7,228 nt of DNA. It comes from Alphaproteobacteria bacterium (GTDB lineage Bacteria; Pseudomonadota; Alphaproteobacteria; Sphingomonadales; Sphingomonadaceae). The stretch is from contig JAHJWA010000059.1 in NCBI GenBank assembly GCA_018828205.1, forward strand, positions 1-7,228. Reading direction: 5' to 3'. The notes beneath the pieces were generated by a model. That model was not told the origin of the DNA. It searched no databases and saw only the letters and a list, made by a program, of their open reading frames with translations. Below are positions 1-4,091 of the stretch, in pieces. Position 1 is the stretch's first letter, and every line of letters begins with the position of its first letter. A program made the translations under genes and the position numbers.

Positions 1-123
1 ACCCTCCTCGCGCAACGCCTTGATCGCCTGCGTGCCCGAATAGTCGAACTCGCAGGCCTGACCGATGATGATCGGCCCGGCGCCGATGACGAGGATGGAG
101 GAGATGTCGGTGCGTTTGGGCAT
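1..123 (-). CDS. carB: Carbamoyl-phosphate synthase large subunit, N-terminal 41 residues (partial, runs off the left edge)
   Basis: CarB makes carbamoyl phosphate from ammonia delivered by CarA, bicarbonate and two ATP, feeding arginine and pyrimidine synthesis in the cytoplasm. The visible N-terminus begins MPKRTDISSILVIGAGP and continues GQACEFDYSGTQAIKALREEG, which is the conserved opening of the first ATP-grasp half. The start at 121-123 is secure because the MPKRTDI opening is shared with E. coli CarB. No convincing Shine-Dalgarno sequence lies in the 24 bases before it, and a perfect palindrome (148-169) begins just upstream. The gene belongs to the carA operon, but a DUF559/repeat block now separates it from its partners. 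The rest of the gene (family length about 1,070 residues) is outside the window. Confidence 0.96.
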   Translation of the reverse strand, partial: MPKRTDISSILVIGAGPIIIGQACEFDYSGTQAIKALREEG

Positions 124-147
124 TCAGACGGCTTTCGCTACGAATAG

Positions 148-194
148 CCCCTTCCCTTGAGGGAAGGGGTTGGGGATGGGTGTGCGGCGATGGC
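148..194 (+). repeat. Palindromic C/G-rich repeat, family 1, copy 1
   Basis: Arms CCCCTTCCCT (148-157) and AGGGAAGGGG (160-169) are perfectly complementary around a 2-nt centre (TG). The palindrome is followed by a tail, TTGGGGATGGG then TGTGCGGCGATGGC, that recurs in the other copies. The tail reaches the ATG of the DUF559 gene (190). The copy lies 24 bp upstream of the carB start on the other strand. No T-run follows, so it is not a standard intrinsic terminator. Structure and recurrence are directly visible. Calling it a REP-like mobile repeat is inference. Confidence 0.88.
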
Positions 195-543
195 AGGCAA
201 GAAACTGACCGGCGTATCGCGCAAGCTGCGCAACGACATGACCGATGCGGAGCGCCGCTTGTGGTCGCACCTGCGCGCCAGCCAGTTCGGCGGGGTGAAA
301 TTCACTCGGCAATTTCCTGTCGGCCAGCATATCGTCGATTTCGCCTGCCGCAGCTTGCGACTCGCCATCGAGTGCGACGGAGGGCAGCATTGCGCCGAGA
401 CGGACGCACCGCGAACCGCCAGCATCGAAGCCCACGGATATAGGGTCATCCGCTTCTGGAACCACGACATCCTCGAAAACACCGACGGCGTGCTCCATTC
501 TATCGCCGAGGAAATCGCCCTTGCCCGCAATCAGCGCCGCTGA
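190..543 (+). CDS. DUF559 family protein, PD-(D/E)XK-type (Vsr-like) nuclease fold
   Basis: This 117-residue protein matches the usual size of stand-alone DUF559 proteins. Family hallmarks are visible: an N-terminal DAERRLWSHLR segment (residues 19-29), the core HIVDFACRSLRLAIECDGGQH region with D50, E61, D63, Q66 and H67, and a late VIRFWNHDIL segment (86-95). DUF559 is related to very-short-patch-repair endonucleases, and D50/E61/D63 fit the metal-binding D...(D/E)xD pattern. No substrate or role is established. I chose the ATG at 190. An in-frame TTG at 157 lies inside the palindrome and would add only repeat-encoded residues. The gene runs antisense to the carA-carB transcript and is framed by family 1 repeats, the next one starting within four bases of its stop. 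This suggests it travels with them. Confidence 0.87.
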   Translation: MAGKKLTGVSRKLRNDMTDAERRLWSHLRASQFGGVKFTRQFPVGQHIVDFACRSLRLAIECDGGQHCAETDAPRTASIEAHGYRVIRFWNHDILENTDGVLHSIAEEIALARNQRR

Positions 544-544
544 T

Positions 545-583
545 CCCCCCTTCCCTCGAGGGAAGGGGCCGGGGGATGGGTGT
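545..583 (+). repeat. Palindromic C/G-rich repeat, family 1, copy 2
   Basis: A perfect 22-bp palindrome spans 547-568, with arms CCCCTTCCCT and AGGGAAGGGG around CG. Its tail GGGGGATGGGTGTA matches that of copy 1 in the same orientation. It begins immediately after the DUF559 stop, so in that transcript it would form a strong hairpin at the 3' end. No uridine tract follows. It faces copy 3 tail to tail, an arrangement like the paired REPs of a BIME. Confidence 0.87.
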
Positions 584-608
584 ACCCCGCCCGCAGTGTC
601 GCTCCCGG

Positions 609-655
609 CCATCACCGCCGTACCCCCATCCTCAACCCTTCCCCAAGGGGAAGGG
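609..655 (-). repeat. Palindromic C/G-rich repeat, family 1, copy 3 (inverted)
   Basis: Arms CCCTTCCCC (636-644) and GGGGAAGGG (647-655) surround AA. Read on the minus strand, the tail is TTGAGGATGGGGGTACGGCG followed by GTGATGGC. This matches the copy 1 tail closely, including the ATGGC that starts DUF559 in copy 1. The innermost stem pair differs from copies 1 and 2 (C-G instead of T-A) but still pairs. Copies 1 and 3 therefore bracket the DUF559 gene as inverted repeats. Confidence 0.84.
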
Positions 656-695
656 AGCAGGTCAGATGAGGGGAGATGTGGGAACGTTTGGGCAT
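612..695 (-). pseudogene. Duplicated 5' end of carB leading into the repeat (27-codon ORF)
   Basis: On the minus strand, the 24 bases from 695 down to 672 match the first 24 bases of carB (123 down to 100) at 21 positions, starting from the ATG. The copy encodes MPKRSHIS, where carB encodes MPKRTDIS. It then runs into repeat copy 3 and stops after 27 codons (TGA at 612-614). Its ATG lies two bases after the TAG of the upstream membrane-protein gene, the spacing expected of the original carB start. I infer that it marks the ancestral carB position, broken by insertion of the repeat/DUF559 block. It might still be translated as a short peptide, but I see no sign of function. Confidence 0.72.
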
Positions 696-697
696 GG

Positions 698-1084
698 CTA
701 AGCGCTTTCCTCGCCTAACCGCTTCAGTCCTAAAGGACCGATAGGAAGAAGCAGCATCCGGTTTAGCTTGTGCAGCACCTTGTTGATTGAGGCAGCATTA
801 GCTTCATCTCTGCGTTTAAGAAGAACCTGCGAATACCCAGCGCTTTGTGCATTTTGTTCGGCCTCTACGACGTCCCATCCCATTTGAGATAGCTTTTTAG
901 TCACGCCTTTAAGTCGACAATCAGGCAAACAGATATGTAGTTCATCGAGTTCAGTCTTATCGAAAAGATCGATGGATTTTCGATTTCGCCGAAGGCTCAG
1001 TGGAACTGCGACGGCCAATAGCAAAACCATTAATGTGGCCAGAGCGATCCCCACCCATTCTAGGAGTATGTTGAGGTCAGTCAT
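698..1084 (-). CDS. Small membrane-anchored protein of unknown function between carA and carB
   Basis: I do not recognise this 128-residue protein. It has one clear hydrophobic segment near the N-terminus (about residues 9-31, WVGIALATLMVLLLAVAVPL), followed by basic residues (LRRNRK), so a single N-terminal membrane anchor with a cytoplasmic C-terminal domain is likely. The rest is charged and soluble-looking, ending in a hydrophobic stretch (LLLPIGPLGLK). I chose the ATG at 1082-1084, which overlaps the carA stop by 8 nt and has GTGGGGA about ten bases upstream. The longer open frame above it is carA read out of frame. Bases 721-1080 are about 47% GC by hand count, whereas the neighbouring coding sequence is well above 60%. 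Tight coupling to carA suggests cotranscription, while the composition suggests a foreign or fast-evolving gene. Confidence 0.72.
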   Translation of the reverse strand: MTDLNILLEWVGIALATLMVLLLAVAVPLSLRRNRKSIDLFDKTELDELHICLPDCRLKGVTKKLSQMGWDVVEAEQNAQSAGYSQVLLKRRDEANAASINKVLHKLNRMLLLPIGPLGLKRLGEESA

Positions 1085-2261
1085 CCCCCAACATCCCCAC
1101 GAACTTCTCGAACAGGTAGAAACTGTCCTGCGGCCCCGGGCTCGCCTCGGGGTGGTATTGCACCCCGAAGGCGCGCTTGCCGGTGATCGCGATGCCGCAA
1201 TTGGTGCCGTCGAAGAGCGAGACATGGGTCTGCTCGACGCTCGCGGGCAGGCTGTCGCCATCGACCGCAAAGCCGTGGTTCATGCTGGTGATCTCGACCA
1301 GGCCCTCGCTTGTCCCCCAGCCCCCGCCGACCCGCTGGACGGGGTGGTTGGCGCCGCGGTGGCCCTGGAACATCTTGGCGGTCTTCGCCCCCGCCGCGAG
1401 GCCGAGCAGCTGGTGGCCGAGGCAGATGCCGAACAGCGGGACGTCGCGCTCGAGCAGCGCCCGGATCACCGGCACCGCATATTCGCCCGTGGCCGCGGGA
1501 TCGCCCGGGCCGTTGGAGAGGAACACGCCGTCGGGTTCGAGCGCGAGGATCTCCTCGAGCGTGCTGCGCGCCGGAACCACTGTCACCTTGGCCCCGGCCC
1601 TGACCAGATAGCGGAAGGTGTTATCCTTGGCGCCGTAATCGAGCGCAACGACGTGCGGCCGCTCGCCCTGCCCGGCGCCGTAGCCATGGCCGAGCTGCCA
1701 GTGCCCGCCGCTCCAGTCCTCGTGGCCGTCGCGGGTGACGCGCGGGACCAGGTCGAGCCCTTCGAGCCCCGACCACTCGGCCGCCTGCGCCTGCAGCGCC
1801 GCGATGTCGAAGTTTCCGCGCGGGTCGTGCGCGATCACCGCATTGGGCGCCCCGTGAATGCGGATGCGGCGGGTCAGCGCGCGGGTGTCGACGCCCGAAA
1901 GGCCGATCTTGCCATGCGCGACCATCCAGTCGGCGAATTCCTGCTGCGCGCGGAAATTGGAATGCTGGGTGACCTCCTGCCGCACGATGCAGCCGACCGC
2001 TCCCAGACCGCGGCTCTCGTGGTCTTCCTCGTTCGCGCCGGTGTTGCCGATATGCGGGAAGGTGAAGGTGACGATCTGGCTGTCGTAGGAGGGATCGGTC
2101 ATCACCTCCTGATAGCCGGTCATCGCGGTGTTGAAGCAGATCTCGCCCACCGCGCTGCCGGTCGCGCCGAAGCCCTTGCCCCAGACGCAGCTCCCGTCGG
2201 CGAAGACGACGACTCCGGTGGCCCCTGTCGGTTGCGCGTGCGAAGGTGCGGGACGGGCCAT
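1077..2261 (-). CDS. carA: Carbamoyl-phosphate synthase small (glutaminase) subunit
   Basis: CarA hydrolyses glutamine and channels ammonia to CarB for carbamoyl phosphate synthesis. The 394-residue length is normal for the family. The N-terminal CarA-specific domain is visible, with GEICFNTAMTGYQEVMTDPSY at about residues 39-59 and FPHIGNTGANEED at 68-80. The class I amidotransferase domain fills the second half: LSNGPGDP (248-255), the nucleophile elbow FGICLGHQ with Cys280, and QYHPEASPGP with His370 and Glu372 completing the catalytic triad. The ATG at 2259-2261 has a GGAG sequence (complement of 2268-2271) six bases upstream. It is the first gene of the operon and overlaps the next ORF at its stop. 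All catalytic residues are present, so it should be active. Confidence 0.98.
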   Translation of the reverse strand: MARPAPSHAQPTGATGVVVFADGSCVWGKGFGATGSAVGEICFNTAMTGYQEVMTDPSYDSQIVTFTFPHIGNTGANEEDHESRGLGAVGCIVRQEVTQHSNFRAQQEFADWMVAHGKIGLSGVDTRALTRRIRIHGAPNAVIAHDPRGNFDIAALQAQAAEWSGLEGLDLVPRVTRDGHEDWSGGHWQLGHGYGAGQGERPHVVALDYGAKDNTFRYLVRAGAKVTVVPARSTLEEILALEPDGVFLSNGPGDPAATGEYAVPVIRALLERDVPLFGICLGHQLLGLAAGAKTAKMFQGHRGANHPVQRVGGGWGTSEGLVEITSMNHGFAVDGDSLPASVEQTHVSLFDGTNCGIAITGKRAFGVQYHPEASPGPQDSFYLFEKFVGMLGDD

Positions 2262-2309
2262 GGGGCGCTCCGGTATCAGGGGTTGTCGGCAATGTGTGCT
2301 AAGGCCCAG

Positions 2310-2338
2310 CGGCTAGAGCGCGCCGGGCGTTCCGTCAA
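2310..2338 (-). promoter_or_regulatory. Candidate carA promoter (weak)
   Basis: On the minus strand a TTGACG box (2338 to 2333) lies 17 bases before TAGCCG (2315 to 2310), about 50 bases upstream of the carA ATG. The -35 matches the consensus at five of six positions. The -10 is poor. A second TTGACG sits 20 bases further upstream (2358 to 2353) because of the tandem repeat. The position is plausible but unproven. Confidence 0.27.
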
Positions 2339-2371
2339 CAGGAAGGCTTGGCCGTCAACAGGAACGCTTGG
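2332..2371. repeat. 20-bp tandem direct repeat between carA and yqeY
   Basis: Units 2332-2351 and 2352-2371 are adjacent and differ at one base (2345 G, 2365 C). Each unit contains CGTCAA, which is TTGACG on the carA strand. The repeat therefore duplicates a -35-like box in the region where the divergent carA and yqeY promoters are expected. Confidence 0.9.
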
Positions 2372-2421
2372 CTTTGCGGCCCGGCGTTCTATGTCAGCGC
2401 CGATCCATCCACACTTTAACG

Positions 2422-2431
2422 AACGGCCGTT
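2422..2431. other. 10-bp perfect palindrome just before the yqeY start
   Basis: AACGGCCGTT is self-complementary and ends three bases before the yqeY ATG, occupying the space where a Shine-Dalgarno sequence would be expected. No SD motif is visible there. It could be a small operator or simply chance. Confidence 0.35.
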
Positions 2432-2434
2432 TCC

Positions 2435-2887
2435 ATGATCCGCGACACCATCAAATCCGCCACCACCGCCTCGATGAAGGCCGGGACCAAGGATCGCACC
2501 GCGACGCTGCGGATGATCGCGGCCAAGATCAAGGATCGCGACATCGAATTGCGCACCAGCGACAAGCGACCCGAGGACGACACGCTGGTGATCGAGGTGC
2601 TGCAGAAGATGGCCAAGCAGCGGCGCGAATCGATCCAGATGTACGAGGATGGCGGGCGCGAGGAACTGGCTGCCAAGGAACGCGGCGAGCTGGCGGTGAT
2701 CAGCGAGTTCCTGCCGCAGATGCTGAGCGAGGAGGAAACCCGCGCCGCGATCGAGCAGGCCAAGGCCGCGGTCGGCGCCGAGGGCATGAAGGACATGGGC
2801 AAGGTCATGGCGGAGCTCAAAGCGCGCCACGGCGCGGTGCTCGACGGCGCCAAGGCCAGCGCGTTGGTCAAGGAGAGTCTGCAGTGA
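2435..2887 (+). CDS. yqeY: GatB/YqeY domain-containing protein
   Basis: This 150-residue protein is full length for the YqeY family. It has the family's helical layout: an N-terminal MIRDTIKSATTASMKAGTKDRTATLRMIAAKIKDR segment in two parts (residues 1-35), the central EVLQKMAKQRRESIQMYEDGGR (about 54-75), the conserved EFLPQMLSEEE turn (about 91-101), and a C-terminal GMKDMGKVMAELKARHG helix. The fold is shared with the C-terminal tail of GatB, the tRNA-dependent amidotransferase subunit, so a tRNA-related role is often proposed, but the function is not established. It is commonly found near dnaG and rpoD, as here. It appears to open this operon. The next gene overlaps it by four bases (GTGA), implying translational coupling. 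Confidence 0.95.
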   Translation: MIRDTIKSATTASMKAGTKDRTATLRMIAAKIKDRDIELRTSDKRPEDDTLVIEVLQKMAKQRRESIQMYEDGGREELAAKERGELAVISEFLPQMLSEEETRAAIEQAKAAVGAEGMKDMGKVMAELKARHGAVLDGAKASALVKESLQ

Positions 2888-3591
2888 CCGCGACCCGGAC
2901 CCTGCTGCGCTTCGGCGCGTTTGCGCTGGCGCCGCTGGCGCTGGCCGCCTGCGGCGATTCGGCGCAGACCGAAACGGTCGCCGAGCCGACCCCGACCGCC
3001 ACCCTCGCCGCGCCGCGCACGCTGATCGCGGCGAATTACGACGCGGCGATGCTCGGCGCGAAAATCGAAGGGCCCGAAGGCACCGAGGTCGAGGCGGCGC
3101 TGATGGCCGATGGCCGCGAGATCGGCCGCATCGTCAGCTTCGTCGCCTGCCCGCGCGACACCGCGAGTTGCGACCCCGCCACGATGCCCGCGGGCACGGT
3201 CTACACCTATGTCCACAAGGTGACGCTGGCAGAAGAGGACGCGGATAAGGCGCAAGCGGATGCCGCAGGCGGGGACTCGGCGGGCGAAAGCTACGCCACG
3301 CTGCTGCGCACCACCCGCCGCGCGACCGGGTTCAACGGCTCGATCGGCTATTCGCGCGAGCAGGCCGAGACCGCTCTGGGCGATGGCGAAGCGATCGGCG
3401 TGACCTCCGACCAGGGCCGGCTGATCTGGCGTGTGACCCGCGGCGAATGGACCCCGGGCGCGACGATCACCTTCTGGTGGCAGTCCACCCTGGCTCCCGA
3501 GGGTCCCTCCGAGGCCTGGCAGTTCGAGACCGACGACACGAGTGCCAGCGTCACAGCGCCCTTCCCGCCTGCCGAAATGCCTGGCGAGTAA
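2884..3591 (+). CDS. Predicted lipoprotein of unknown function
   Basis: I do not recognise the family of this 235-residue protein. The N-terminus MTATRTLLRFGAFALAPLALAAC is a lipoprotein signal peptide with lipobox LAAC and lipidated Cys23, so the mature protein is probably anchored in the membrane facing the periplasm. A low-complexity Thr/Pro/Ala linker follows (about 28-44). The remainder has two further cysteines in ACPRDTASC (Cys89, Cys96), which could form a disulfide, an acidic Ala/Asp-rich stretch (about 117-135), and a Trp-rich segment near TITFWWQ (194-200). I chose the GTG at 2884 because it overlaps the yqeY stop and places the signal peptide exactly at the start. Its presence between yqeY and dnaG is not the classical order of this operon. 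Confidence 0.82.
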   Translation: MTATRTLLRFGAFALAPLALAACGDSAQTETVAEPTPTATLAAPRTLIAANYDAAMLGAKIEGPEGTEVEAALMADGREIGRIVSFVACPRDTASCDPATMPAGTVYTYVHKVTLAEEDADKAQADAAGGDSAGESYATLLRTTRRATGFNGSIGYSREQAETALGDGEAIGVTSDQGRLIWRVTRGEWTPGATITFWWQSTLAPEGPSEAWQFETDDTSASVTAPFPPAEMPGE

Positions 3592-3603
3592 TCGGCGCCC
3601 GCG

Positions 3604-3630
3604 CCTCTCGACTTCGCTCGAGGCGAACGG
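3604..3630 (+). repeat. Palindromic repeat, family 2, copy A (diverged)
   Basis: CCTC (3604-3607), TCGACTTCGCTC (3608-3619) and GAGG (3620-3623) form a hairpin followed by CGAACGG. It matches copies B and C except in the outer stem, where two base pairs have changed on both arms and pairing is kept. It lies 12 bases after the lipoprotein stop, so it would form a hairpin at that end of the message, without a T-run. Confidence 0.85.
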
Positions 3631-3689
3631 CAGAATTGGGGCGGCTGCGTTTACGGACCACGGTTTGCGTTCCTTGCGCAAGAAATCAT

Positions 3690-3720
3690 CCGTTCGTGTC
3701 GAGCGAAGTCGAGACACGCT
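3690..3720 (-). repeat. Palindromic repeat, family 2, copy B (inverted)
   Basis: This 31-bp element is the exact reverse complement of copy C (4018-4048). Read on the minus strand it runs GTGTC, TCGACTTCGCTC, GACAC, then GAACGG, an imperfect hairpin. It ends 17 bases before the GIY-YIG start codon, next to that gene's ribosome binding site. Confidence 0.93.
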
Positions 3721-3737
3721 GGCAGGGAGGAACCGCA

Positions 3738-4091
3738 ATGCCCTTCTGGTGCTACATGCTGAAATGCGCCGACGGCAAATACTACACGGGCCATACCGAC
3801 GATCTCGAACGCCGTATCGCCCAGCACCGGCATGGCGGATATTGCGAATTCACCACGCGGCGGCGCCCGGCCGCCTTCGTCTGGGCTCAGGAATTCACCA
3901 CCCGGGCCGAGGCCCTTGAAAGCGAGTTGCGCGTGAAGAAGTGGTCGCGGGCCAAGAAGGAAGCGCTGGCCGCCGGGGATTGGCAAAAGGTCTCGCATCA
4001 TGCGCGGCCGCTGCGTGAGCGTGTCTCGACTTCGCTCGACACGAACGGGGTTCGGGGCCTCACCCTAAGCGATAGCGGTCGGCCATGCTGA
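3738..4091 (+). CDS. GIY-YIG nuclease family protein (small single-domain type)
   Basis: This 117-residue protein belongs to the small single-domain GIY-YIG family (COG2827-like). The family signature is visible as CYMLKCADGKYYTGHTDDLERRIAQH: the two tyrosine positions (Y6, Y16), G18, and the helix arginine R25. The presumed metal-binding glutamate is E63 in ELRVKKWSRAKKEAL. The GIY-YIG fold cleaves DNA in relatives, but the target of this protein is unknown. The ATG at 3738 is preceded by AGGGAGGA at 3724-3731, the best ribosome binding site in the window. About residues 94-107 are encoded by repeat copy C (translating as RERVSTSLDTNG), and the ORF ends inside the first codons of dnaG. The domain itself is complete by about residue 85. 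Perfect inverted repeats flank it, suggesting insertion as a unit. Confidence 0.9.
   Translation: MPFWCYMLKCADGKYYTGHTDDLERRIAQHRHGGYCEFTTRRRPAAFVWAQEFTTRAEALESELRVKKWSRAKKEALAAGDWQKVSHHARPLRERVSTSLDTNGVRGLTLSDSGRPC
4018..4048 (+). repeat. Palindromic repeat, family 2, copy C
   Basis: This 31-bp element is identical to copy B read from the opposite strand. It lies within the 3' end of the GIY-YIG reading frame, 36 bases before the dnaG start. Together with copy B it forms a perfect inverted repeat around the nuclease domain. Confidence 0.93.

Noticed and set aside
545..583. Intrinsic terminator after DUF559
   Set aside because: The hairpin is strong, but no T-run follows on either strand, and the same sequence occurs upstream of the gene. 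It is better called a repeat.
124..615. A 163-codon minus-strand frame across the DUF559 block, ending directly before carB
   Set aside because: Both ends are translated palindromic repeat and the middle is antisense to the DUF559 core, which carries the recognisable family motifs. It could be transcribed with the operon but is unlikely to be a real protein.
1085..1270. Upstream extension of the membrane-protein gene to 1270
   Set aside because: The extra residues are carA read out of frame. The ATG at 1084 gives a clean membrane segment and overlaps the carA stop as expected.
2372..2434. A sigma-70 promoter for yqeY (TTGGCT with TCTATG)
   Set aside because: The spacing is only 14-15 bases and both boxes are weak, so there is too little support to list it.
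972..2438. A 488-codon plus-strand frame opposite carA
   Set aside because: It is antisense to carA, which has a complete catalytic triad, and shows no domain or good start of its own.
3673..3682. Palindrome CTTGCGCAAG between repeat copies A and B
   Set aside because: It is a single short occurrence with no second copy or nearby start. Chance is an adequate explanation.
3447..3737. Upstream extension of the GIY-YIG frame into the lipoprotein gene
   Set aside because: It overlaps the lipoprotein coding sequence and translates repeat copy B. The ATG at 3738 has the strong ribosome binding site and the domain begins at once.
2416..3738. A 440-codon minus-strand frame opposite yqeY and the lipoprotein gene
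   Set aside because: It crosses two real genes and the repeat region. Its N-terminal part is translated repeat sequence.
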